Part shown: positions 11,390 through 21,555 of the stretch, piece after piece
Position numbering within the stretch: the first letter of the stretch is position 1
Layout: every line of letters begins with the position of its first letter
Origin: Enoplosus armatus
Taxonomy: Eukaryota > Chordata > Actinopteri > Centrarchiformes > Enoplosidae
Length of the DNA: 64,000 nt
Assembly: GCF_043641665.1 (NCBI RefSeq)
Contig: NC_092193.1
Coordinates: 1,352,501 to 1,416,500 of the forward strand
Direction of reading: 5' to 3'
Notes under the pieces: model-generated
Seen by the model: only the letters and a program-made list of their open reading frames with translations
Databases searched by the model: none
Told to the model about the DNA's origin: nothing
Position numbers and translations under genes: made by a program

Positions 11390-11942
11390 AAGAACGAAGG
11401 GCTGAACTTCTCTTCATCGTGGATCTTGTGGAGTACGTAAATGCTTCTAGAAGATGCTGTAGAGCTCAGCTCTCCTGGGAAATGTGGGGTTTGTGGTGCA
11501 TTCAAATCTTGTTGGAACAAGCATAAGAAAGAAAAAGAAACGGCATCAAAACACGGAAAGACGACTGAACTGCTTTGTAAACCAGGCCCCAGGAAACGTG
11601 TCACCACGCCTGCAGACCAGGTTTGATCCCGGGTTTAATGATAATAATCAGCTGACCTTTGGAGGGCAACCTGAAGACGGTCCTCCCAAGAAAAACCACA
11701 GCATCAGTCGTTTCAGCAAATGTCCAAAAACAACTTCTGCTTACCTTTCAGTGACTCAGCCCTCATGAAGCCGGGTAATTATGTCCTACTCTGATATTGG
11801 ATGAAGAAAAAATGATTGATTTGTTGAAATATTATATCATCACTGGGAATAGTGTTCATTTGTCCCACAAAATGACTGGGAGCACAAACATAAAACATTT
11901 AAATTAAAGGACATAAACTATGTAAAGGTACTTTTTAATAAA
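11390..11942 (+). other. il20rb: il20rb 3' UTR with poly(A) signal
   Basis: Non-coding sequence from the stop codon to an AATAAA at 11937-11942. It includes dispersed repeat copy 2 (11655-11765). The poly(A) site is inferred from the signal only. Confidence 0.6.
11655..11765 (+). repeat. Dispersed repeat, copy 2
   Basis: Aligns in order with 2535-2640 (CCTCCCAAGAA, CATCAGTCG, TCAGCAA). Falls in the il20rb 3' UTR. Confidence 0.6.
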
Positions 11943-12296
11943 TTGGAGGTAACTTCAGTTTGGAGTGTTTTTTGAATGTAACTTTCAAATGAAAATCTTA
12001 TATAATATATAATGTTTTATACATGATCTACTCAATTTAAGGGTTTTCTTGGTTGCAGAAAACAAACAGGTTCTGAAACATTTATAGATGTTTCGTTTCA
12101 TCTGAGTATTTCTTCTGTGACATTTGACCTGGACGACATACACGATTTACTGGAACGTGCCGTCGATATGAACTTAATGACATTTGTTGATGTTGTTGTC
12201 ATGCTGTCGTGTTACATGTTTTCACTGTGATGGTGGTGTGTTATTATATTTATATTGTGTTTTTACATGAATCCTGATGAAGTGAAGTGAACTGAA

Positions 12297-12325
12297 CGTG
12301 TGTGTGTGTGTGTGTGTGTGTGTGA
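12297..12325. repeat. (TG)n microsatellite
   Basis: About 14 TG dinucleotides. Confidence 0.9.
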
Positions 12326-12680
12326 ACTGAGGTGACATGAAGGTACTTTGTACTAATATTTAGTGTCATTAAATTCAACATGTTTAAATACCAAAAACCC
12401 TGTTGTTGTTTTGACAGATAGACACAATGAACCCTTTCTATCCCCTGAACCTGTTTAAAACAAATAACAAGAGTTTATTAAGTTCTGAACTTCATCTTTA
12501 AGTTGCAAGAGAAAACACGTCCACCATGTGGTGGCTCGACACTAATGAACTGATTAATGAACGAAATGATCATGCAGTCGGTACAAGTTTCAAGCAAACA
12601 TTCAAACCAGATATGGTGAAGGGTTTTGTTCCTGCAGCAGCTAATTAAAAATATAAAATAAAATAAAAAGTTGCTGGAGA

Positions 12681-12750
12681 TCTCTGTTGGCTGTTCTCAG
12701 GCCAGTCGTCTGGTTTAGGATCCGAACGCTGTTGTTGTTTCAAAATGCTG
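12681..12750. repeat. Segment duplicated near 18.9 kb, copy 1
   Basis: Shares CTCTGTnGGCTGTTCTCAGG, CCAGTCG, GGATCC and AAnATGCTG in the same order with 18895-18959. The two copies flank the minus-strand GTPase gene. Confidence 0.7.
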
Positions 12751-12788
12751 TCTACGATCATACACTTTGTGTTTATGATCGTAGACAG
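12748..12788. repeat. Perfect inverted repeat (15-bp arms, 11-base loop)
   Basis: Arms 12748-12762 and 12774-12788 are exact reverse complements (CTGTCTACGATCATA). It directly abuts the 12681-12750 repeat. It could be part of a small transposable element; nothing shows transcription. Confidence 0.85.
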
Positions 12789-13932
12789 GATCACAAATAT
12801 ACTGATAACATTACTCCATTCATCACTTACCTTACGCGTCATCTGTTAAAAGGCACTGCAGAGGAACTCCCCCCTGAGGGGGTTCCTTGATGTCCTCTAA
12901 TGTAAACGAGTCACATTCATTCAGTCTGGGAAACAGTGCAGGAAATCACTTCTTTATTCTTTGCAAGTTAATTATACATTAAAAAATAGGACGACTGCTT
13001 TGTCTGCCTCTGTCTTAAATAGGGTTAGGGTTAGACCAACACTAGAAATTGCAATTTTAAATTCATGGAGTCAAATTCACCATCGTTATCATTGTACACT
13101 GCACATGTTGAAAGCTTGAGTAGCAACAGCAACTAAACGTCACTAAAAGTTCTGGGAGGTTTTAATGACCCGCTTCAGAGCCCTCTGGTCCCATGCCAGT
13201 TTGTAATGTTTCCAGTCCGGATGCTTTCTGTTGCTCCTCTGTAAAAGTTTACAAGATCTTGCTACGGGAACTTTGCTCTCTTTAGTTTTCTTAAGAAATA
13301 CAGTTGTTTCTGAGTTTTCTTTATCAGCGTGGAGATGTGAGATGTCCATGACTGTGATGCTGATTCCTAAAACCTAAAACTGTTCACCTGCTCCACCTCA
13401 GCTCCACCGATGTAGACATGTTTTCCCCCCTTTTCTCTAAAAATCAACAATCAGGGGCCTCATTTATGACTTAAGCAGAAAACCACATAAAAGTAATTAT
13501 TTATGAAACCTTACTTTGACGTGGACGTGGTCTCTAAGCACACCCCAGACTTGACGTAAGTGATCCTCCTGCTGGTTATGTCGGGGTACTGCAGTTGGGA
13601 CGCATAAGGCTGTGGTGAACTTTGCATTAGTTTTATGAACAATGTGTTAGGAATTATCAATTAAAGATATGAGGAATTAATTTCCAGATGCAAGGTGTAT
13701 ATATAAATACTACTATAACAATACTGTGTCGAATTAGAGAAAGTAACCATGGCTGTTCTGTTTTGTCTTGTTCTGTGTTTTGTGTTGCACATTTCCTGTT
13801 TTATTTTGTAGTATTTACCTCTCCTCTCATTTCAGACACTTGTGTGTTTCCCGCCTTTGTGACTACCTGCCCCGCCAGAGTAGTTTCACCTGGTCCTCAG
13901 AGCACAACAGACGACACACATATCAGATTTGA

Positions 13933-14509
13933 TTTATTGTTCATCATTTAATTATTTCTCCATCATTCAGGAGGAGCCGCCTTATTACTACAGGACAATA
14001 ACATGTTCAGTAATACACATCAATATAATGAGTCTTTCACATTTCTCATATTCAGCATGTTTTTCAAATCACAAATCAAACAGAAAATAAATTGAAGAGC
14101 AGATAATAAAAAAGCAAAAAGCTGATATTCCTGTTTAAAATCATGTACTGAACAATGTGAGCAGAGTGCAGCGCAGATACATCTAAACCTTTTATGAAAA
14201 AATAATATAGCAAACAAGCTACGTAAACTTTTGGTTTTTGTGATTTTGTGGGCGAGGAAACCCAATTGGTCTTTGTGGTATTTGTCCCGCCCCTCCTCCA
14301 CTGTGATTATCACCACACAAATCATAAATCTGTGTTTTCCTTTTTGGTAAACAGCACGTGTAAATAACTGTTGCAATGTGCTTGCACAGAAGAAAACTGT
14401 AAGCAGTAACTTTTCAGCTATTCAAGTCTCAATACGTCACTCTGTCCTGTTTGTTCTTTATCATCTGTCCAGGTCTTGTTGTGTTCTTGATTCACGATCA
14501 CTGTGGGCT
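13933..14509 (-). other. 3' UTR of the stand-alone GTPase gene
   Basis: AT-rich non-coding sequence after the stop at 14510, running to a minus-strand AATAAA at 13938-13933. Confidence 0.55.
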
Positions 14510-16165
14510 CTAGAGGAGTTTCTGTCCTCTTTGTACTTTAGCCAGGCACTCGGCTTGTTCTCTCATGGTTATCAGGGACTGAACTCGTTCCTTCCAGCCT
14601 GACTTGGCCTCAGATTTCTCTCCCTCAATGAGCATGTCAATGTACTCTGGAGTGGAGAGAGGATTTGGCTTCAGTGCGATCTCTTTAAGTTTGTTCAGAC
14701 ACTCGCCGGACTTCTTAATCAATTTCACCACGTCAACCTGCACGAGATCATAGTCAGCCCTCAGTTTTCCAACCAGTGCCTCAACGGGTATCTTAGCCTC
14801 TTTGGCTGTGAAGTACTTGTCTTTCAGATCTTTCGCGGTTTGTTTTACTGTAACTAGCTTGTACTCCCACCTGTACGCCTGGTTGTAATGTACACTCCAA
14901 TGACATTTCTTATTATTCTTGTTTTTGCACTCAACACAGTATCCATCTGATCCCATTGCGCAGCAGCCATCTTTTTCTTTATCATTGGATATTGCACAGG
15001 GATAGTGACAGGTATTACTGCACTGCTGACAATTGGTAATGTAATTTCCAGTGCCAGATATCTTTTCTTGAAAAGGCTTCATGACAGAAACGTCAAACTC
15101 AAAGTTCTCATTCCTGCTGATCTCTACCTCGTGCTCTTTCAGTTTTTTAGCTGTCTCGTTTATCTCCTCGAGCTTGGCTATCCCAACTTTAACCTGCGTC
15201 TGCAAATTTTCCACTGAATTCTCGAGCTGCTGTCTTTCTCTGAGGACCTCCTTCGTCAACGTCAAGCTTTTGGTCTCTATGAGATTCAAAGCAGCAAAGA
15301 ACCTCTTCATGCTTTTGGTCCCCATGTTCCAAAACATCTGATCAAAGCCTCCATCTTCACCTTCATCATCCCCACTAATGCTGTCTGCTGCAGATGATGT
15401 GTTGTGCGCAAACAACGCTGAATTGTTGAATTTGAAGTGAACTGGCCTCCCGTCTTTTGTTTTAGGACATGGGACCCCTGAAGCATTGATCGCCTCTAGA
15501 ACTGTTGGGCGCTGGCCGTCTGCGAATGTCACCAGAACCCTGATGTTTTCTGCCACATCTTTACCAAAGATTGAGAGCACAGAATCAAACACATATTTCT
15601 GTGTTGGTGTGAGTCGAGCTAAAGCAGCCTGAACTACGACACACACAGCGTCAATTTCACTGACACCAAGCTTAGCAGAGAACAGATTACGTAGCTGAAC
15701 TGTGATCTCCTTGTCTCTTTCTATGCCTCTCGTATCTCCGAAGCCTGGAGTGTCAACAATGGTCAGTGAGTAGTCTATCTTCAAACCGTCCTGGTGGTTG
15801 ATTTTGTACACAGTGACTTCAGAGGTCTGACTTTCAGTTTGTGATTTCGAGTTATCTTCATGAACTAACTTAAACCGAAATGGATCCTCCCATTCAACAC
15901 CAAGAATGTAATTGATCATCCCATTGATGAGAGTTGACTTCCCAGCTCCAGTTGCCCCAAGAACCATTATGGTGCGATTACGTTTAGTGGACTCTTTCCC
16001 GAAACTGAAACGCCTGCATCCAGCGACATTGATTTGGTCGTCTTTCAGGGGTACTTTATAAACAGGGAGAGGCTCTGTCTGGGGTTTTAGCAGTGTGCTT
16101 TTTGCTTTAACAGCATCAGCAGGCCGTTTAGGGCCATCTGACTTTTTAAAGAAAAGACTCGCCAT
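14510..16165 (-). CDS. Stand-alone P-loop GTPase with C-terminal Cys/His module
   Basis: Encodes 551 aa in one uninterrupted exon. Residues 35-60 form a lead-in shared with the 1271-aa protein at 22-27 kb. The G1 P-loop is GATGAGKST (70-78), G3 is DTPGFGD (138-144), and the G4 position reads TFAD (213-216), where N/TKxD is usual. An acidic low-complexity loop follows (about 260-275), then a coiled coil (about 300-350), a Cys/His cluster (C379, C382, C386, H387, C390, C401, C402, C410, C413, C421, H426) and a second helical region ending near TPEYIDMLIEGEKSEA. No signal peptide or membrane helix is seen, so it is probably cytosolic. The G domain looks like the AIG1/GIMAP-septin side of the TRAFAC GTPases. 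The function is unknown to me; immune GTPase is an inference from domain type and promoter. The start is the first ATG after an in-frame TGA at about 16252, with a weak context (T at -3, G at +4). Confidence 0.95.
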   Translation of the reverse strand: MASLFFKKSDGPKRPADAVKAKSTLLKPQTEPLPVYKVPLKDDQINVAGCRRFSFGKESTKRNRTIMVLGATGAGKSTLINGMINYILGVEWEDPFRFKLVHEDNSKSQTESQTSEVTVYKINHQDGLKIDYSLTIVDTPGFGDTRGIERDKEITVQLRNLFSAKLGVSEIDAVCVVVQAALARLTPTQKYVFDSVLSIFGKDVAENIRVLVTFADGQRPTVLEAINASGVPCPKTKDGRPVHFKFNNSALFAHNTSSAADSISGDDEGEDGGFDQMFWNMGTKSMKRFFAALNLIETKSLTLTKEVLRERQQLENSVENLQTQVKVGIAKLEEINETAKKLKEHEVEISRNENFEFDVSVMKPFQEKISGTGNYITNCQQCSNTCHYPCAISNDKEKDGCCAMGSDGYCVECKNKNNKKCHWSVHYNQAYRWEYKLVTVKQTAKDLKDKYFTAKEAKIPVEALVGKLRADYDLVQVDVVKLIKKSGECLNKLKEIALKPNPLSTPEYIDMLIEGEKSEAKSGWKERVQSLITMREQAECLAKVQRGQKLL

Positions 16166-16311
16166 CAAAGCCTGCGGGTTTGTTATTGAAGTACTAAACT
16201 TACAATCAGATACCAGGACCAGCCCCGTGAAGAGGTAGACTACTTCTGATCAGAGAACAACCCTTTGTCTTCTGCTCCTGGAGTGAACGAAGTGCTGTCA
16301 GGTCCAAATCT
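16166..16311 (-). other. 5' UTR part of the GTPase coding exon
   Basis: A good acceptor (CATCTTTTACAG, minus strand) lies just right of 16311, so the coding exon probably begins there. The stretch GTAAGT..GCAG inside it (about 16202-16171) is only some 32 bases, too short for a vertebrate intron, so I read the exon as continuous. Confidence 0.6.
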
Positions 16312-16504
16312 GTAAAAGATGAAATGTACAAAAATAAAAACCCTCAGTTGCAGTTACCATGACAGTAAGACATCTTGAGTCCTTGTTTATTAAAACTAAA
16401 AAAGAAAAAAGACCCTAGTCAGAGCTGGGGAGACTGGTCCGTGCTTTTATAACCTGTAGCAGTGACTGAAGCCATGGCCCTCTCTCTGGCCTGCCGCAGA
16501 AGAC

Positions 16505-16560
16505 TGTTGGATGGTTGCAGCTCATTCAGAATGCTGTAGTCTGTCCTCTAACAGGAACTC
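16505..16560 (+). mobile_element. Decayed LINE reverse-transcriptase fragment (L2-like)
   Basis: One short frame reads LQLIQNAVV..LTGT, resembling the LQLIQNAAARVLT word near the C-terminal end of the reverse transcriptase in L2-type non-LTR elements. It is only a fragment, with no intact frame around it. Confidence 0.55.
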
Positions 16561-18894
16561 TGAATGTATTTCCCCTTGTGTTTCCTTATGTTCCCCCCTT
16601 CCCTGTGTCTCCTGCACACCTGCCATCGGTCAGTTCAAAGCTGTGGGCCATTTAGACCTCTCAGGTCATCTGACTCTAACCTAACCCTCTTGCTGCACAA
16701 AGGGTCAATTTGAATCTGGCATCAATCTGGCGAAGATGCCTGAGTTATTATGTCATAGATCATAGGTCACTAACAGGCGGACCGTGGTCCGAGTCCGGAC
16801 CCAGACGCCGTCCTATACGGACCTGGACCTATAATCAATAAAATATTAAGGGATTTTAAATTTTGACGGGGCTCTTCTATTTTAACCGGCGCAGCTTTTC
16901 TAGTCTTTGCGACGCTGGTTTAGCGGCTCAAGAAACTCACAGACCAATTGCATACAAGTTACGTCAGCCCACGTGACGCTGCTCAGCCAATCAAATCTGT
17001 GCATTCCAGGAGATAAACACTGCGACTCTGAATCCAGACAGACGGGAGAGGCGAGAGGCGAGAGACAGATGATGAGACGAGTGAACGACACAGGGAGAGA
17101 AGACACATTATTTATTGTGAAATTGAGACTGTTAAGATGTGAAACAGTCAACAAAGAAAAAGGGAAACTCGAGCTGCTGCTACACTTTATTTTGTTTTTC
17201 TAAAATAAAGATCTAATAAAAAGTTCTTTTACTTAATGAGAGAAGAACATTATACATATCTACAGTATTATTTATATCTGTAGAGTTCAATGTTAAGTGA
17301 CAATAAATATTGTCAGAATGTTTTTGAATTGTACTTTCTTTATTTGATTTGACAGTCAGTTGTTGATGACATGCAGACGTTGATACAACTACTAGGCTAC
17401 TTCAATATATATCACACTGAATCACAACGCAAGTTAGACATTATGATGTTCTGGACCTTTGCTTGAGGACATTTTCTCTCACTGGACCTCTTCGAGCTTT
17501 AGTTGAATACCCTGTCATAGATGCTACGCTATAGATGCTTCCAGTTTTGTCCAGACTCATTTCTTTTAAAAGCAGTCCTGTAATTTTTCTTTGTTGTTGT
17601 TGCCTTTTAAATAATAACAATATGCGTGAGTATTCCTGTATGTTTGTTGTGGCTGCCACTATTATTAGTATATTATCATTCTTTTTAATCTTAGTATAGA
17701 ACATCCCCTGCGTTTGAAATGTGCTGAATAAATAAGGCTTGCCTTGCTGATGTGTGCAATGTATGGAATACAATTTTAAAAGATAAGGAAAGGCGCATCA
17801 ACCCTCAGACCTTTTCACAGAAGATATTTTGACTTATAGCAAGCACAGGTGGAACACAACATTAGAGTCAAGATGAAACGGCATTTTGAGAGTATAGCTT
17901 CAGTTCGGTGACGTATTTACAAGAGAAACAGGATCAGGTGGGACACGACGCTGAAACGCGGCCGTGTCCTAACCGACGTACCATGCTGTTGCTAGCAAGC
18001 TAACTAATGAATGTTAGCTCTGTGCCGCTAAAAGTTGAAGATTGATTGATGACTGGATGTCATGATGCTATTGGTTGAAATTGGTAGGTTCAAGCTCAAT
18101 GATTTAAGTCGATTTCTAGTCTTTGTTTGGCAGATACAGTATGTTAGGTGCACAGTGACCGGGGATATGATCTAAAGGGTTAAAGAGGCATTGTTCATCT
18201 CATCTGGACTTTGATAATGGCTCTGTTCCATTAACCCAGGAAGCTTCTCCAGTGAACCAACATGCACAACCCTGGGACCCTCGACCTCTTATCAATTACA
18301 CCTGTGCTTTTCCTGCTTTGACATATCAAAATGTATGCCGTGAGAAGGTCTACAAGGATCTGCAGCATACACAGTGTTGACACAAAACTAAGGAAAAGGT
18401 CCCTGAAGTCGGTGTGACGGCTGCCTACCTGCCTGGGGAAGCCAAGTGAGCGCCAGCACGAGCTGCCAAATGCAACCAGGACACTCAAAGGAGGAAACCT
18501 GCGGGACTGAAGACGAGACTTAATTCAAGGAAATGCTATTAGCATATCATTGAGATGTAAGAGACAGAATGAAAGACAGGAGGATTGTTATCGTAACGTG
18601 AACTGGCCTCTGCTGTTCTGTTTAAACCAGAGGAACTGTACTCTGATAGTGACGCCATCAGTGAGGCCATCAGCAGAAGTTATCCTGCTTCATGTTAATG
18701 CAGAAATGTTGACCATGTTTTCTGTGTGATGTGCAGTGCAGAACTACTGTGTTTTGTATTAATTGTTGTCAGAATCTGAATATTTGACGTTTTATCTTCA
18801 TGATGAGGTTTTTTTTTTTTTCCATGCACACAAGTGTTATAAATTATGTGAATTACAAAGAAACAAAGAAAGCTGAAAATGAATTACAACAAAC

Positions 18895-18959
18895 CTCTGT
18901 AGGCTGTTCTCAGGCCAGTCGATCGGTCAGGATCCAACTGTTGATATTTCAAGATGCTG
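18895..18959. repeat. Segment duplicated near 12.7 kb, copy 2
   Basis: Same order of shared words as 12681-12750. The hairpin beside copy 1 is absent here. Confidence 0.7.
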
Positions 18960-19121
18960 CTTGGATTTACACCTGGTTCTCCAAAGCCTCCTGAAACAAA
19001 ACGAGTACAAAGTAGTTATTCTATTTTAAAGAACAAAATTAATAGAATGAATAGATTTAACAGTTAAGTAAATATATGCTATTTAGTATAGCAGTGATAT
19101 ATCATATTTATTTACTGTATT

Positions 19122-19142
19122 TATATATATATATATATATAT
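19122..19142. repeat. (TA)n microsatellite
   Basis: About ten TA dinucleotides. Confidence 0.9.
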
Positions 19143-19427
19143 GAATCTACCAAATAACAAATCATGATCAAAGTGGTTATTGTGCTTTTAATAATGGTAG
19201 TATAACAAAAAGGCTATGTTAACCTGCATTAACAAACCTATGTATTGCTAATGGATTAATCCTAAATCATTTTTAGTGTATTTTACAGATACTGGAGACT
19301 TTGAGAGTGCTTTACTGTCACTGACGTTCAGTTCTGCCGTCTTTTTAGAAGAATATTAGCAATCAGTAAAAATATTAACCCAGTATCTTTTATTCAACCC
19401 TGAACGGTTTCTGCAGGTTCTTTTCAG

Positions 19428-19530
19428 GCTGCATATAGTTTAAACAACCTTCACCAAGAAAGTGGGGCTGTCTTCATCCTGCCTGAGAGACTAAACTCTG
19501 AGCACATGGTTATAACTGAGGGCAACTTAG
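19428..19530 (+). other. Candidate orphan exon
   Basis: An acceptor (GGTTCTTTTCAG) and donor (GTGAGT) bracket 103 bases open in phase 0 for 34 codons plus one base (AAYSLNN... through ...VITEGNLG). I recognise no family. It is on the plus strand inside the predicted intron of the minus-strand GTPase gene and upstream of the plus-strand promoter at 20.9 kb. It may be an old duplicate fragment. Confidence 0.3.
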
Positions 19531-20094
19531 GTGAGTGCATCAACATTTTTATTTTAATCAAGCTGAAATATTAAAAGTGAAGGGGACTACATTTTGAAAA
19601 GGGGGACTTAAGCCCATGTTCCATTCAGACAGTAACAAGACCAGTTAGCTTAAGTCTCACTGACACATGAGTGAATGGACAAAGAGTCTGAAAGTGGTGT
19701 TCCCTTTTCGATTTTTTTGAATGATGAATTGATTCTGAGGTCTGTGAGATTTCCAGAAATTCGCACCCCCAATGTGTTGTGCATTAACAACAACAACTGT
19801 TGAAAACCTGAAACATTCGAAAGAAAAAGAAAACTTAATAATGTCTCTACTGAGTTTTTCCTCATTAAAGTTTTCACGCCTTTTCCTACATTAGGAATCA
19901 ACCATGATTCAAACTGGAGGTGGTGTGTGTGCAGAGTGTATTTGTTATACTTGTCAAAGACAAGAAACACAAACAAACTATTCTAAAAATTAAATCATGC
20001 AATTATGTTTATACAACTAATATCTTCACTATCACATAAACACTGAAACAACATCCACTAACAGAGTAACAGCTCAGTGTGTCCAGCAACTCAC

Positions 20095-20122
20095 CGCTCA
20101 GGTCGTCTCTGATCAGCATGAG
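20095..20122 (-). other. Predicted leader exon 1 of the GTPase gene
   Basis: Minus-strand sequence about 25 bases downstream of a TATATAA box, ending at a strong GTGAGT donor (20094-20089). It contains an ATG near 20107. Splicing to the acceptor at 16311 would make a 42-codon upstream open frame ending before the main ATG. The transcription start is inferred from TATA spacing. Confidence 0.5.
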
Positions 20123-20145
20123 AGGACGAGTCCTGCTGTAGCTCC

Positions 20146-20155
20146 TTATATATAG
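20146..20155 (-). promoter_or_regulatory. TATA box, minus-strand GTPase promoter
   Basis: Reads CTATATATAA on the minus strand, about 50 bases upstream of a GTGAGT donor and adjacent to the (CA)n tract and response-element cluster. Confidence 0.6.
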
Positions 20156-20163
20156 TGTTCTCA

Positions 20164-20168
20164 CACAC

Positions 20169-20264
<96 letters not shown>
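20164..20264. repeat. Long (CA)n microsatellite
   Basis: About 48 CA dinucleotides between the minus-strand TATA box and the interferon-response-like elements. Confidence 0.95.
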
Positions 20265-20265
<1 letters not shown>

Positions 20266-20550
20266 CAGAGACCCTTTCTCAGAAACTCTGCCCTGCAAAC
20301 CTGAAAGTGAAAGAATAACCAATTATACTTTCACTTTCTGTTGTTAACGTGGTCTCACTTGACAAGTGAGAACACAAAGAACTCACAACAGGCTTATAGT
20401 GTGATATGTTTGTGTCATTAGGGAGTTTCTGAGAAAGGGTCTCTGTTGTAAAGAATAACCGATTATACTTTCACTTTCAGGTTTGCAGGGTGGAGTTTCT
20501 GAGAAAGGGTCTCTGTTGTAAAGAATAACCGATTATACTTTCACTTGCAA
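20266..20550. promoter_or_regulatory. Interferon-response-like element cluster
   Basis: GAAAGTGAAA (20303-20312) and TTTCACTTTC (20329-20338) both fit the ISRE/IRF core GAAANNGAAA and together form a near-palindrome. TTTCACTTTC recurs at 20469-20478. A 70-bp direct duplication starts at 20423 and 20493; in the second copy the motif has decayed to TTTCACTTGC. The word ACAGAGACCCTTTCTCAGAA at 20266 is inverted in both later copies. The cluster sits between TATA boxes facing opposite ways, so it could serve both GTPase genes. Confidence 0.65.
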
Positions 20551-20897
20551 CCTTTCTCTCTTGATCAGCTCGTGGACCACTGACATGTCCAATACAGTAC
20601 AGTGTCAGCTTGAATAACAATAAATGATCCCTGAACCTCTGCTGTGGGTCCCACAGGGTGCCAGTTACTCTGGATGATCTACTGAAAACATTGTGAGACA
20701 TTTTCATTGGAACTACTTTCTACCAAAGAAATAGTCCTGTGTTGTTGGCTTGTTTTTATAGTATCCTTATCACAAAAGGCACAGTTCCTTTCTGTCCATC
20801 CTGCAGGTCATGTCACTTCTCGGAAATCAGCCCGTTTCTCCTTTGCTCCACCTCCTGTTAATGAATAAAGATGGGGGCGTTTCTCTCTCAGAGACAA

Positions 20898-20902
20898 TAT
20901 AA
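20898..20902 (+). promoter_or_regulatory. TATA box, plus-strand stonustoxin-like gene
   Basis: ATATAAT word about 50 bases before a good GTAAGT donor (20950). Predicted start of transcription is near 20925-20930. Confidence 0.5.
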
Positions 20903-20925
20903 TGTGTGAAAGTACTGCACTGCCT

Positions 20926-20949
20926 CAGAGGATCACACACATTTCTACT
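20926..20949 (+). other. Predicted non-coding exon 1 of the stonustoxin-like gene
   Basis: Short leader ending at a strong GTAAGTAC donor. A possible second leader exon lies at 21790-21829 (acceptor TTCTGTTAG; the donor is weak, GTGGTA, or alternatively GTACGT at 21833). Confidence 0.45.
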
Positions 20950-21532
20950 GTAAGTACACTAATGCTCTGCTTGTGAATGTGCTGTGTATGTTTGCTGTGT
21001 AATCACTCCTGCAGTTTCTGGTTGTTTAACCAAAGGCTGTATTACGTTAACAGTAATGTAGTAATGAAAGCTGTGTGGAACTGGACATCCAATAAATCCC
21101 CCTGTAAGCAAAATGTGCATGGACTGCTGTGAAATCAGATTCAGACTCATGTTTAATGCAAAGAGCAGCGCCACAAATTGTCAGTGCAAAGTGATGCACG
21201 CCGACTGCATTTACATAAATGATCTTTGCCTTTAAGGTCCAAAACAGAGTTGGGCTCATAGTGGAGGAACAAATGTCCTTCAGTTGGCAGGAAATGAAAC
21301 AAACTGATCTTTATTCATTTCTATGATTTTAATTGTTTGACACACATTTATGAAGTGTTTAAATCTTTACTTTAGGAAGAACTACTTCAACTGCACTGGT
21401 CATATATAATATATAATATTTTATTGTAATATTAACAATTGATGAAATGACTAATGTGAAAGGGGTCGTGACAAACACAAAGAGATGCATCACCAACTCT
21501 GCAGCTCATTGTTTGGTTTTACATCTCCAATG

Positions 21533-21555
21533 TGATGATGATGATGATGATGATG
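21533..21555. repeat. (GAT)n microsatellite
   Basis: About seven GAT triplets between the predicted promoter and the first coding exon. Confidence 0.85.

Larger units (their letters stand above)
11943..13930. other. Intergenic region, il20rb to GTPase gene
   Basis: No coding exon seen. Contains a (TG)n tract near 12297-12325, a repeated segment (12681-12750) and a perfect hairpin (12748-12788), listed separately. Confidence 0.6.
16312..20094 (-). other. Predicted intron 1 of the GTPase gene
   Basis: If the leader exon at 20.1 kb is right, this is a 3.8-kb intron. It holds a decayed LINE fragment (about 16500-16560), a copy of the duplicated segment (18895-18959), a (TA)n tract (19122-19142) and an unexplained plus-strand candidate exon (19428-19530). 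No other gene is supported. Confidence 0.5.

Noticed and set aside
16171..16202. GTAAGT..GCAG pair just upstream of the solo GTPase start
   Set aside because: It would be an intron of about 32 bases, below the usable size in vertebrates.
20009..20263. Minus-strand Cys/Val-rich frame
   Set aside because: Most of it is translation of the (CA)n tract; only the short leader at 20095-20122 is of interest.
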